Origin: an uncultured Bacteroidia bacterium
GTDB taxonomy: Bacteria > Bacteroidota > Bacteroidia > Bacteroidales > F082
NCBI GenBank assembly: GCA_902786745.1
Contig: CADADR010000003.1
Location: 186,001-250,000 of the forward strand
DNA: 64,000 nt
Direction: 5' to 3'
The position numbers and the translations under genes were made by a program. This document shows positions 16,209 to 24,378 of this stretch, piece after piece. Below the pieces are notes generated by a model. That model worked only from the letters and a program-made list of their open reading frames with translations, had not been told where the DNA came from and searched no databases. Positions within the stretch are counted from its first letter, which is position 1. Each line of letters starts with the position of its first letter.

Positions 16209-16298
16209 TTTATTGAATTTTAATAATTTAACTCTCTTTTTTATGCGAATCAAGCTGCAAAGATACAGTTTTTTTGCATTCCATTGCCTTAAGCGGCA

Positions 16299-16940
16299 TT
16301 ATTTCCTAGGTTTCACGCTGCCGGATTTGCCACCGGTGCTTCCACCTGTGGAGCCACCCATTGCGTTAGTGGCCTTGCGGCGGTCTTCGCGGCGCACAGT
16401 CTGCATCACGTTGCCCAGTTGGTCGAGCACGTCATCGCTAATGTCGTTCTTGTCGTTGGCATAGAGCACCGAGGTACCAGAGGCCAGGTCGAGCACGAAG
16501 GCGTAATTCTTTGACTGAGCCACTTCCTTCATGGCAGTGTAGATCTTCTCTTGGATGGGCTGGATCAACTCAGTGCGTTTTTGATAGAGCTGACCTTCGG
16601 CGCCGAAATACTGCATCTGCAGGTTCTTGGCTTCCTGTTCCTTGTCGATGATGGCCTGCTCGCGGGCGCGCTTCTGGTCCTCAGAAAGCAGGAGCATCTC
16701 GGTCTGATACTTGCTGTACATCTCCGACACCTTGTCATACAAGGCCTTCACCTCGTTCTGCCATTTCGTCGAGAGGGAATTCAACTCTTCCTGAGCGTCG
16801 CCGTATTCCGGAATGTTTTCCATGATGTATTCCGAATCCACATAGACGATCTTCTGTCCACCGCCAAGCTGTGCGTTGGCAGTCATGATACCGCCACACA
16901 CCAAGGCAGCGGTCAAAATCAAAGCTTTAAATGTTTTCAT
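16299..16940 (-). CDS. ompH: OmpH/Skp family periplasmic chaperone (second copy)
   Basis: 213-residue paralogue of the protein at 15693-16208. Signal peptide at 1-23 (MKTFKALILTAALVCGGIM, TANAQ). The body begins QKIVYVDSEYIMENIPEY and continues into a coiled coil over about residues 45-125. Return strands YAFVLDLASGTSVLY follow. The extra C-terminal tail is low in complexity (GGSTGGSTGGKSGSVKPRK) and absent from the shorter copy. It lies between bamA and the second ompH, all on the minus strand. Confidence 0.93.
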   Translation of the reverse strand: MKTFKALILTAALVCGGIMTANAQLGGGQKIVYVDSEYIMENIPEYGDAQEELNSLSTKWQNEVKALYDKVSEMYSKYQTEMLLLSEDQKRAREQAIIDKEQEAKNLQMQYFGAEGQLYQKRTELIQPIQEKIYTAMKEVAQSKNYAFVLDLASGTSVLYANDKNDISDDVLDQLGNVMQTVRREDRRKATNAMGGSTGGSTGGKSGSVKPRK

Positions 16941-17020
16941 TGTCTTATAGTGTTTCTAATTGCTTTCTTGTTTGCTATAACAATAATCGTTCCAAAAAAA
17001 GAACGGCCCAATAATAAGTA

Positions 17021-17044
17021 GGCCCTACGACGGGCTCAGGGGCC
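17021..17044. repeat. GGCCCTxCGACxxGCTCAGGG repeat, copy 1
   Basis: GGCCCTACGACGGGCTCAGG followed by GGCC. Member of an interspersed imperfect palindrome also present at 42768-42791, 51619-51642 and 58601-58624. It lies directly behind the bamA stop codon. Confidence 0.7.
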
Positions 17045-17051
17045 TTCGCCT

Positions 17052-19694
17052 TTAGTCGATAGAGCCTCCGATGGAGAAGTGGAACTGGCTGTGGTTCTCA
17101 CCCGTGGTACCATAGACGTCGTCGAAGCCATAGCCCCAGTCGAGACCCAACAGGCCGAACATGGGCAGGAAGATGCGAACACCGAGACCCGCAGAGCGTT
17201 TCACCTCGAAGGGGTTAAAGTTCTCGAAGCCGAGCCAGCAGTTACCCGCCTCGAGGAAGGTCAAGGCATAGATGGTGGCCTGCGGATTCAACGAGAGCGG
17301 ATAACGCATCTCCAAGGTGTACTTAGTCATGAGGTTACCACCCGTGCCTCCCGAGCTGGAGTTGTTATAATAGCCCGGCGTGAGGGCGTTGTTGCCGTAG
17401 CCACGCATACCCACCAACTCACGGCTGTCCATGGAGATGTTGTTCAAGCCATCACCACCGAGATAGTAACGGTGGAACGGCGTGGGACCGATCTGACTGT
17501 TGAAGTGGCCCAGATAGCCAAAGCGCACACGGGTCATCATCACGAGCTTGTCGTAGAGTTCGGTATACCATGCTGCCTTGAAGCTCCAGCGGTGCATCTC
17601 GATCCACTTGTATTTTTCGTTCTCTTCGAGGCTGCTGTAATCCTTACTGGAAAGGAGGGAATAAGGCGGCGTGATCTCAAGTCCCAGCTGGAACTCAGAG
17701 CCGTTGCGCGGATAGATGGGCTGGCTCACCGAGTTACGCGACAGGACGAAGTTGTAGCTGATAAGGTTGAACTGGCCATTGCCGTCGCCGACATTCAGAT
17801 AACCGGTTTGGTAGTTGTTCAGATTATAACGTTTCAGATTGATGCCCTGATACAGGCTGAAGTAGTCGTCAGGCCAGGTCAAACGACGACCCAAACCGAT
17901 GGTACCACCCGTCATCTTGAACCAACCCCAGTCAGGAGAGGTTCTGTCAACATATTTGGAGAAATAGGATTGGTAGAGCGAAACCGTCAACGCATTGGGC
18001 TTACGTCCGCCCAGCCAAGGCTCCGTGAACGAAAGACCATAGGAGATGTAATGCGTGCCATAGGTGGTGACGTTGAGCGAGAGCTTCTGACCGTCGCCCA
18101 TGGGCAGAGGCCGCCAGGCCTTCTTGTTGAAGATGTTGCGCATCGAGAAGTTGGAGAACTGCAATCCCGCCTCCAACATCAAGAAACCGGCGCCATAACC
18201 CGCAGAAAAACGGATCTGGTCGGCAGCGGCTTCCTCGACGGAATAGTTGATGTCGACAGTATTGTCGGAGTAGTTTGGCTGCACGTCGGGATTGATGCTC
18301 TCCTGGTTGAAGAAGCCCAACGTGGCCAGCTCGCGGATGGAACGAACAACGTCGCTACGGCTGTAGAGCTGTCCCGGACGGGTGTACAGTTCGCGCAGCA
18401 CCACATGGTCGTAGGTCTTGGTATTGCCCGTGAGCGTCACATTGTTGATGCGGGCCTGCTTGCCTTCAGTAAGGCGTATCTCCAAATCGATGGAGTCGTT
18501 ATCCACAGCAACTTCGACCGGGTCGACACGGAAGAAGAGGTAACCGTCGTCCATATACAGCGAACTGATGTCGAGGTTGGTCTCGCTATAGTTCAGGTTC
18601 TTGTCGAGCAGCTCCTTATTATAAACGTCGCCAGGCTTAATACCCAAGATGGAATTGAGGGTCTCGTCGGAGTATTTGGTGTTGCCCGTCCAGTTGATGT
18701 TGCGGTAATGGTAGCGGTTGCCTTCGTCGATGACGAGGTCGATACCCAAGTTCTTGTCGTCAATGCGGTAGACCGAATCTCTGACGATGCGTGCATCACG
18801 GTAGCCTTTCGCATTGTATTTCTCAATGATATGCTTCTTGTCGTCAACGTAGTTGCTCTCGAGGAACTTCGACGCCTTGAAGATACGCGGACGATAGTTG
18901 TCGTAGAAGTATTCCTCCACACCCGTGATGGCCCTCAGCGGCTTCAGCGTAATCACATCAGCCACCGTATTCACCACGAGGGGACCCAGGGGCGACAGCG
19001 GATCGAAATGACCGCGTTGCTTAGTGTCTTTCATGGCTGCAAGGATCTGCCCGTCAGCGAGATGTTCGTTGCCTATCACGTTGATCTTCCCAATCTTCAC
19101 TTTTGGCCCTTTGTTGATATAAATCTGCATATCGATATAATTCTCGCGGGCGGTGTCGGCCACTTGCTGGATATCGATATCAACGTTGTTATAGCCTTTC
19201 TCGTAATAATAGCCTTCGATGATGCGGGTGGTCTTCGTCAGGAGGTGGTCGGTGGCGATGTCGCCACGCGACAGGTTGATCTTGTTGCGGATGTCATCGG
19301 CCTCGCTCTTTTTGATGCCCTTGAAAGAGAACTTAGAGACGCGGGGGCGCTCTTTGATACAAATCTGCAGAAACACTTTGTTGCCCACAAAATTTGTGGC
19401 ATTGATGGCCACATCCTCAAACAGGCCCTGCTCCCAGATCTTGCGGATGGCACGGCTGATGTCGTCGCCCGGAATCTTGATGGTATTGCCCACCCTCAAG
19501 TCGGCAATCATGCTCAACATAGAGCCATCGACATATTTGGCGCCATCAACGACGATACCGCCAATCTCATATTCGCGGGGGCTGGAATAATCGATCTCCG
19601 AGAGGTCGTCGCCGATTTGGATCTGGGCGAAGGCAGCACTCCCGAAGCCCAGCAGTGTCATAAGCAGTAGTAAAGGAATATATCTCAATCGCAT
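17052..19694 (-). CDS. bamA: Outer-membrane protein assembly factor BamA
   Basis: 880-residue essential core of the BAM complex, which inserts beta-barrels into the outer membrane. Signal peptide MRLRYIPLLLLMTLLG...AFAQ. I chose the ATG at 19694; a TTG five codons upstream is unlikely. Five POTRA domains occupy about residues 45-470, with typical beginnings such as EIGGIVVDGAKYVDGSML, VSKFSFKGIKKSEADDI, KIGKINVIGNEHL and ARINNVTLTGNTKT. The rest is the barrel, including QFSNFSMRNIFNKKAW, RYYLGGDGL (the VRGF/Y-type loop is GMRGYG) and the closing strand HSQFHFSIGGSID. It follows uppS after 15 bases and precedes two ompH genes. Confidence 0.97.
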   Translation of the reverse strand: MRLRYIPLLLLMTLLGFGSAAFAQIQIGDDLSEIDYSSPREYEIGGIVVDGAKYVDGSMLSMIADLRVGNTIKIPGDDISRAIRKIWEQGLFEDVAINATNFVGNKVFLQICIKERPRVSKFSFKGIKKSEADDIRNKINLSRGDIATDHLLTKTTRIIEGYYYEKGYNNVDIDIQQVADTARENYIDMQIYINKGPKVKIGKINVIGNEHLADGQILAAMKDTKQRGHFDPLSPLGPLVVNTVADVITLKPLRAITGVEEYFYDNYRPRIFKASKFLESNYVDDKKHIIEKYNAKGYRDARIVRDSVYRIDDKNLGIDLVIDEGNRYHYRNINWTGNTKYSDETLNSILGIKPGDVYNKELLDKNLNYSETNLDISSLYMDDGYLFFRVDPVEVAVDNDSIDLEIRLTEGKQARINNVTLTGNTKTYDHVVLRELYTRPGQLYSRSDVVRSIRELATLGFFNQESINPDVQPNYSDNTVDINYSVEEAAADQIRFSAGYGAGFLMLEAGLQFSNFSMRNIFNKKAWRPLPMGDGQKLSLNVTTYGTHYISYGLSFTEPWLGGRKPNALTVSLYQSYFSKYVDRTSPDWGWFKMTGGTIGLGRRLTWPDDYFSLYQGINLKRYNLNNYQTGYLNVGDGNGQFNLISYNFVLSRNSVSQPIYPRNGSEFQLGLEITPPYSLLSSKDYSSLEENEKYKWIEMHRWSFKAAWYTELYDKLVMMTRVRFGYLGHFNSQIGPTPFHRYYLGGDGLNNISMDSRELVGMRGYGNNALTPGYYNNSSSGGTGGNLMTKYTLEMRYPLSLNPQATIYALTFLEAGNCWLGFENFNPFEVKRSAGLGVRIFLPMFGLLGLDWGYGFDDVYGTTGENHSQFHFSIGGSID

Positions 19695-19709
19695 AGTTCT
19701 ATCTTTCAA

Positions 19710-20468
19710 TCATTGTTTGGTTACTTGTTCGCTAGTCTTGCCAAACCGACGTTCACGGTGTTGGTAGTTGAGGATGGCCTCGTAGAGGTCCGCCTTGCGG
19801 AAGTCAGGCCAGTATTTAGGGGTAAAATAGAGTTCGGAGTAAGCCAACTGCCACAACAGGAAGTTGCTGATGCGCTCTTCACCGCTGGTGCGTACCAGTA
19901 GCTCGGGGTCGGGCATGCCTGCCGTGGAGAGGTAGGACGCCAAGGTGGCATCCGTGATGGCCTCGGGGGCGAGACGGCCTTCGGCCACTTCCTGTGCCAT
20001 GCGGCGCGAGGCTTGGGTGAGGTCCCAGCGGCCCGAATAGCTCAACGCCAAGGTCAAGGTCATACGGGTGTTATGGCTGGTGCCGTCGATGGCTTGCATC
20101 AGCTGTTCATAGTTGGCTTTGGGCAGACTCCCCAAGTCGCCGATGGCGTTGAGGCGTATGTTGTTCTTGTTCAAGGTGGCAGTCTCAGCCTTGATGGTCT
20201 GGGCCAACAGCGTCATCAGTCCCGTGACTTCGGCGAGTGGTCGGTTCCAGTTCTCGGTGGAGAAAGCATACAAAGTCAGATACGACACACCGAGTTCGGC
20301 GCAGGCTTCGGAGACCTCGCGCACCGACTGGATGGCGCTCTGATGGCCGAAGATACGCTGCTTGCCGCGTTCCTTGGCCCAACGTCCGTTGCCGTCCATG
20401 ATGATGGCAATGTGCTGCGGCAGGCGCGCCATGTCGATTTGTTGCTTCAACTGTTCCTTGAGTTCCAT
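19710..20468 (-). CDS. uppS: Isoprenyl transferase (undecaprenyl diphosphate synthase)
   Basis: 252-residue cis-prenyltransferase that makes the C55 lipid carrier for peptidoglycan and surface polysaccharides. The signature HIAIIMDGNGRWA (catalytic Asp25) opens the protein. YLTLYAFSTENWNRP (with the Asn/Arg active-site residues) follows, and PDPELLVRTSGEERISNFLLWQLAYSELYF is the conserved C-terminal block. Length is standard. It lies in the conserved Bacteroidota order DUF6089-uppS-bamA with only 2 bases to the gene upstream. Confidence 0.97.
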   Translation of the reverse strand: MELKEQLKQQIDMARLPQHIAIIMDGNGRWAKERGKQRIFGHQSAIQSVREVSEACAELGVSYLTLYAFSTENWNRPLAEVTGLMTLLAQTIKAETATLNKNNIRLNAIGDLGSLPKANYEQLMQAIDGTSHNTRMTLTLALSYSGRWDLTQASRRMAQEVAEGRLAPEAITDATLASYLSTAGMPDPELLVRTSGEERISNFLLWQLAYSELYFTPKYWPDFRKADLYEAILNYQHRERRFGKTSEQVTKQ

Positions 20469-20470
20469 GT

Positions 20471-21310
20471 TCAGAATTTGCTAAGATTGCAACCCCTTCC
20501 GTCGGGGAGGTTGATTTTCCAGGTCAACGACACGCGTGCCATGCCAAACCAATCGTTGAAGGCAGAGTTGCCACGCTGTTGTCCAGCGATATAATTACCC
20601 GAGGGGTCGCTTAAGTCGTATGTCGTCTCACCGATTTCAACGGTGGCATGCTCTTCAGGATAAACCGTGGCCACATCGTCGAGATAGTCGGTGAAGGTCT
20701 TCTGCATCCTCCACTCCATCGTGGCTGCGATGTGACGCGACAAGGCCAACTTGACGCCAAAGCCGAAGGGGATGGAGAGACCCACTGGGCTCGACTTCAC
20801 AGAGAGTTTGTCATACCATTTGACCTCGCCCTCAGGACCCTCGGTGGCAATATTACGCAGATTCACCAAGGTGTCGCCCACCTGCACAAACGGTGTGTAT
20901 TGGAACACGGAGATGCCGCCAAAGATATAAGGCGACACGTTACGTTTGGGGTTGCCCGTATAATACTCCAGGAAGTTGAACTCCACAACCAAACTCACGT
21001 CGTTGATCTTGGTCAGGAAATTCAATCCACGCTCAGGACGCCATTTGATCTGCTCATCCGATGCCTTGACAGTGGCGTGGGTGTAATCCAAACGATAGGT
21101 CCAACGGCTGTTCTCATTGAAACGCACTATACCACCATACTGCAGGTCAGCCATGGCAAAAGGCAACAAAGGATTGAGGTCGCCCATATAATAACTCACG
21201 CCACCATGGGGACCGATTTCCAGTGTTTTGGGGTCGTCAAACTGGGCATTGGCATTAAAAACAATAGCCAAACAGCTGACTATCAATAATAAACGAAGTT
21301 TTCTCCACAT
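20471..21310 (-). CDS. DUF6089 family envelope protein
   Basis: 279-residue secreted protein found upstream of uppS-bamA across Bacteroidota; expected to be a beta-barrel or periplasmic protein linked to envelope assembly. The ATG at 21310 gives the signal peptide MWRKLRLLLIVSCLAIVFNANAQ. The family start TLEIGPHGGVSYYMGDLNP follows. Later strands (SPYIFGGISVFQY, SIPFGFGVKLALS, ARVSLTWKI) fit an outer-membrane barrel. A promoter box at 21323-21330 lies only 13 bases from the start, so this is the first gene of the uppS-bamA operon and its mRNA has almost no leader. Confidence 0.9.
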   Translation of the reverse strand: MWRKLRLLLIVSCLAIVFNANAQFDDPKTLEIGPHGGVSYYMGDLNPLLPFAMADLQYGGIVRFNENSRWTYRLDYTHATVKASDEQIKWRPERGLNFLTKINDVSLVVEFNFLEYYTGNPKRNVSPYIFGGISVFQYTPFVQVGDTLVNLRNIATEGPEGEVKWYDKLSVKSSPVGLSIPFGFGVKLALSRHIAATMEWRMQKTFTDYLDDVATVYPEEHATVEIGETTYDLSDPSGNYIAGQQRGNSAFNDWFGMARVSLTWKINLPDGRGCNLSKF

Positions 21311-21322
21311 AATTTTATCGTG

Positions 21323-21330
21323 CAAAGGTA
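21323..21330 (-). promoter_or_regulatory. Promoter -7 box of the DUF6089-uppS-bamA operon
   Basis: TACCTTTG on the minus strand, then GCACGATAAAATT and the ATG at 21310. The expected start site leaves only about half a dozen leader bases. Confidence 0.6.
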
Positions 21331-21358
21331 TGAAATTTTCTAATGAAAACGTCAGAAA

Positions 21359-22234
21359 TCAATTTCTATTGTCTTTTCCCCACATCAACTTGTTGCGGAT
21401 GGTGCCGAAAAAGTCCTCGCCGCGCATCCTGACCAAGTTGAGGCAGAAGCCTGCCTTGCGTACCTCCAGTTGCACAGAAGTATCTAACGTACAGCTCCTT
21501 GAGTCCATACTGAAGACGAATTTCTTCTCGCGTCCCTCCACCTGGATACGGATGGTGCTGTCGTCGGGGATGACCACAGGACGCACCGTCAGATTGTGGG
21601 TCGCGATAGGCGTGATGACGAAGTTCTTCGCATTGGGTGCGATGATGGGACCGCCTGCGCTCAGCGAGTAGGCTGTGGAACCCGTCGGGGTGGCCAGCAG
21701 GATGCCGTCGCCCCAATAGGTATTGAGATAGACATCGTCGACAAACACCTTGATAGCCAACAGACTATGCTCCGGGTTACGGATAACGTTCAACTCGTTG
21801 AGGGCATATTTCACATTGTCGAAGACCTTCTCCGGTGAAACAAGCTCCAAGAGGGTGCGCTGCTCGACGGTATAGTCACCAGAGACCACACTGCGCACCG
21901 CCATGGCAATCTCGTTTTTGGAGGTGCTGGAGAGGAAGCCCAAGCGACCCATGTTGATGCCCGCCACGGGAATGCCCGAGTCGAGGACGAAGGGCACCGT
22001 GTCGAGGATGGTACCGTCGCCACCAATGGAGAACAGCAGGTCGGCCTTCAGGTCTTCATGCGAGTGAAAGACTGTGTATTGAACGCCTTCGGGGACATAG
22101 GCGGCGACAATGTCGGCAAAAGGCTGGTAAACAGCGATTTCAAGATGGTTGTCAGCCAGTTCCTTGAACAGTTGTCGCATATACTCCCCATTCTCAGGGG
22201 CGATGGTCTTTCCAAATAGGGCGATGGTTTTCAT
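21359..22234 (-). CDS. nadK: NAD kinase
   Basis: 291-residue enzyme that phosphorylates NAD to NADP. Diagnostic motifs: GGDGT at 71-75 (catalytic Asp73), LNELNVIR with the conserved Asn-Glu, and TPTGSTAYSLSAGGPI. The C-terminal beta domain contains VIPDDSTIRIQVEGREKKFVFSMDSRS. No frameshift. It lies between rsgA and the DUF6089 operon on the same strand, a common Bacteroidota position. Confidence 0.97.
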   Translation of the reverse strand: MKTIALFGKTIAPENGEYMRQLFKELADNHLEIAVYQPFADIVAAYVPEGVQYTVFHSHEDLKADLLFSIGGDGTILDTVPFVLDSGIPVAGINMGRLGFLSSTSKNEIAMAVRSVVSGDYTVEQRTLLELVSPEKVFDNVKYALNELNVIRNPEHSLLAIKVFVDDVYLNTYWGDGILLATPTGSTAYSLSAGGPIIAPNAKNFVITPIATHNLTVRPVVIPDDSTIRIQVEGREKKFVFSMDSRSCTLDTSVQLEVRKAGFCLNLVRMRGEDFFGTIRNKLMWGKDNRN

Positions 22235-22251
22235 ATTCGTTCGTTTTTCTC

Positions 22252-22297
22252 GGACGCATGCGATGCGTCATTTTTACAGGACGCATGCGATGCGTCC
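22252..22297. repeat. Two tandem GACGCAT-GCG-ATGCGTC palindromes
   Basis: Identical 17-base palindromes at 22253-22269 and 22280-22296, 10 bases apart, between rsgA and nadK. Read on the minus strand, the right-hand unit is preceded by GTAG at the foot of the hairpin, the layout of REP sequences served by RAYT transposases. The TAG of that GTAG is the stop codon of rsgA. Confidence 0.75.
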
Positions 22298-23236
22298 CTA
22301 CGATCCTTCTTCTTTAACTGAATCATGGCTCTCACCCGTCATCATGCGGATGTAATTCACATAACGCCAGTCGGCGATGTCGCCGTTTTCGACGGCTTCC
22401 TTCACTGCACAGCCGGGCTCGTGGGTATGGGTGCAGTTGGCGAAACGGCACTCGCTCATCAAGTTGCGCATCTCGGGGAAACGCTGTGCCAAGGTCTCTT
22501 TCTCGAGGTCGTACAGCACAAACTCCTTGATGCCAGGCGTATCCACAATCCATGCACCGAAGTCGAGATGATGCATCTCGGCAAAGGTGGTGGTATGTTT
22601 GCCTTTTTCGTGGTAGTCGGAGATGGCTCCGATGCGGACATTCAGCGAGGGATCGAGAGCGTTCACGAGGGCTGACTTGCCAACGCCTGAATGGCCCGAG
22701 AACAGGCATATCTTGCCTTGCATCAAGGCTTTCAGTTGGTCAATTTGGAAGCCTGTCTTGGCCGAAACACCGAAAGAGGTGTAGCCTAGGCTCTGGTAGT
22801 ATTCCATCAACACGCACATCTCCCCTATCTGCTCATCGGTATAGAGGTCACACTTGTTGAACACCAAGGCGGCCGGGATATGATAGGCTTCGGCGGTCAC
22901 CAAAAAGCGGTCGATGAAGCCAGTGGAGGTGCGTGGCTGGGCGATGGTAGCCACCACGATGGCCAAGTCGACATTGGCAGCAATGATATGCGAGGCCTTG
23001 CTCAAGTTGACCGACTGACGGACAATCACGTTATCGCGTGGCTCGATCTTTTTGATCACGCCGGTGTCCTTGCCAGGCTCCTGCTCAAACTGCACGTTGT
23101 CGCCCACCGCCACGGGATTGGTGGAGCGTATGCCGTCCAGACGGATCTTTCCGCGCAGGCGACACTCCCACTGTCGTCCCTGTTCGTCAAGGACGATGTA
23201 CCAACTGCCCGTCGATTTGATGACCTTGCCTAGCAT
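22298..23236 (-). CDS. rsgA: Ribosome small-subunit GTPase RsgA
   Basis: 312-residue circularly permuted GTPase that checks late maturation of the 30S subunit. N-terminal OB domain (about 1-75), then G4 NKCD (127-130), G1 GHSGVGKS (181-188), G3 DTPG (about 227-230) and the C-terminal zinc knuckle CRFANCTHTHEPGC, in the permuted order typical of the family. Its start overlaps the end of dprA by 7 bases. The final codons (EEGS, TAG) run to the edge of a REP-like palindrome. Confidence 0.96.
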   Translation of the reverse strand: MLGKVIKSTGSWYIVLDEQGRQWECRLRGKIRLDGIRSTNPVAVGDNVQFEQEPGKDTGVIKKIEPRDNVIVRQSVNLSKASHIIAANVDLAIVVATIAQPRTSTGFIDRFLVTAEAYHIPAALVFNKCDLYTDEQIGEMCVLMEYYQSLGYTSFGVSAKTGFQIDQLKALMQGKICLFSGHSGVGKSALVNALDPSLNVRIGAISDYHEKGKHTTTFAEMHHLDFGAWIVDTPGIKEFVLYDLEKETLAQRFPEMRNLMSECRFANCTHTHEPGCAVKEAVENGDIADWRYVNYIRMMTGESHDSVKEEGS

Positions 23237-24327
23237 TTCTGATATCGCTTTCCCGGCAATGCCATCAGCACACCGTCGAATTCCAAATTCAATAACAAAG
23301 CTGCTATCTTCGTGGTCGGCAGCTCCGACTTCACGATGATGTCGTCAAGACTGACGACGGCATTTGCGCCGAAGCAGTCCATGATTAGCTTTTCCTCCTC
23401 GCTGAACTCGCGGAACAAAGCGGTTTGTTTCTCAGCCTTAGTCTCTGAGTCCCAGCGCATGATGTAACGCAGGTTGAGCACGCTTTCCATGAGGTGGGCA
23501 CGGTTGGTTCGGATGAGGTAATTACAGCCTTGGCTGTAAATGTCCATCACGCGACCGGGATAGGCAAACACATCGCGGCTATAAGAGTTGGCCAAGTCGG
23601 CCGTAATCAGCGAGCCGCCTTTCATCGCCGACTCGATGACCACCACGGCGTCGGCCATGCCTGCGATGATGCGGTTGCGACGCGGGAAGTTCTCGCGGTC
23701 GGGCAAGGTGCCGCTCATGCACTCCGTAAGTAGGCCTCCGCCCTGCTCCACCATGTCAGTGGCCAGCTTCTTGTTGGGCGCAGGATAGATCTGCTGCATG
23801 CCGCTGCCCATCACACCTACCGTAGGGATGCCTTGCTTCACCGAGGCCTTATGGGCACAGGTGTCTACACCATAGGCCAATCCGCTTACGATCAGCACAT
23901 TGTCATCCTTCAAATCCTCCACCAACTGGTTGCAGTTCTCTTTGCCGTATTCCGTGATGTTACGTGTGCCGACGATGGCCACCACGCGGTTGGCGTTGAG
24001 GTTGGCCTTGCCCTTGTAATACAGCATCATCGGGGCGTCGTCGCACTGCGACAGACGGCGCGGATAATCCGAATCAAGGAAAAACAAGGGTTGAATGTCA
24101 TTTTTCTCTATGAACTCAATCTCCTCCTCTGCCCTTTTCAAGTATTCCTTGGGCTTGCAGATAGCGTCGATGGAGGCCTCGCGCATACCCGTGATCTTCT
24201 CCAACGACTTGCGCTTCTCCTTGAAGATAGCCTCGGCGCTGCCGCAATACTGCACGAATTTCTTCCCGCTGATATCACCGATACCAGGGAGTAATGTCAA
24301 TGCAATTTGATATTGGAGGGCGGTCAT
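23230..24327 (-). CDS. dprA: DNA-processing protein DprA (Smf)
   Basis: 365-residue protein that binds incoming single-stranded DNA and loads RecA in natural transformation. N-terminal helical region (about 1-75), then the Rossmann-like core with VGTRNITEYG, LIVSGLAYGVDTCAH, VGVMGSGMQQIYPAPN, TECMSG, FPRRNRIIAGMADAVVVIES and GGSLITADLANSYSR. A C-terminal winged-helix segment follows (about 305-365). It overlaps rsgA at the 3' end by 7 bases. A TTTAGAG tandem repeat separates it from lepA. Confidence 0.95.
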   Translation of the reverse strand: MTALQYQIALTLLPGIGDISGKKFVQYCGSAEAIFKEKRKSLEKITGMREASIDAICKPKEYLKRAEEEIEFIEKNDIQPLFFLDSDYPRRLSQCDDAPMMLYYKGKANLNANRVVAIVGTRNITEYGKENCNQLVEDLKDDNVLIVSGLAYGVDTCAHKASVKQGIPTVGVMGSGMQQIYPAPNKKLATDMVEQGGGLLTECMSGTLPDRENFPRRNRIIAGMADAVVVIESAMKGGSLITADLANSYSRDVFAYPGRVMDIYSQGCNYLIRTNRAHLMESVLNLRYIMRWDSETKAEKQTALFREFSEEEKLIMDCFGANAVVSLDDIIVKSELPTTKIAALLLNLEFDGVLMALPGKRYQKC

Positions 24328-24329
24328 TT

Positions 24330-24374
24330 AGTTTAGAGTTTAGAGTTTAGAGTTTAGTGTTTAGAGTTTAGAGA
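24330..24374. repeat. Short tandem TTTAGAG repeat
   Basis: Six imperfect AGTTTAG / AGTGTTTAG units in the 50 bases between lepA and dprA. Same unit as at 13482-13513. Confidence 0.7.
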
Positions 24375-24378
24375 AGGA

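Noticed and set aside
17079..19670. Very long open frame on the plus strand opposite bamA
   Set aside because: It is the mirror of bamA in a genome with strong third-position bias; its translation is a His/Val/Leu-rich string without domains. The same holds for 38055-40694 opposite infB, 12324-13454 opposite spt and 2088-3188 opposite the alpha-2-macroglobulin gene.
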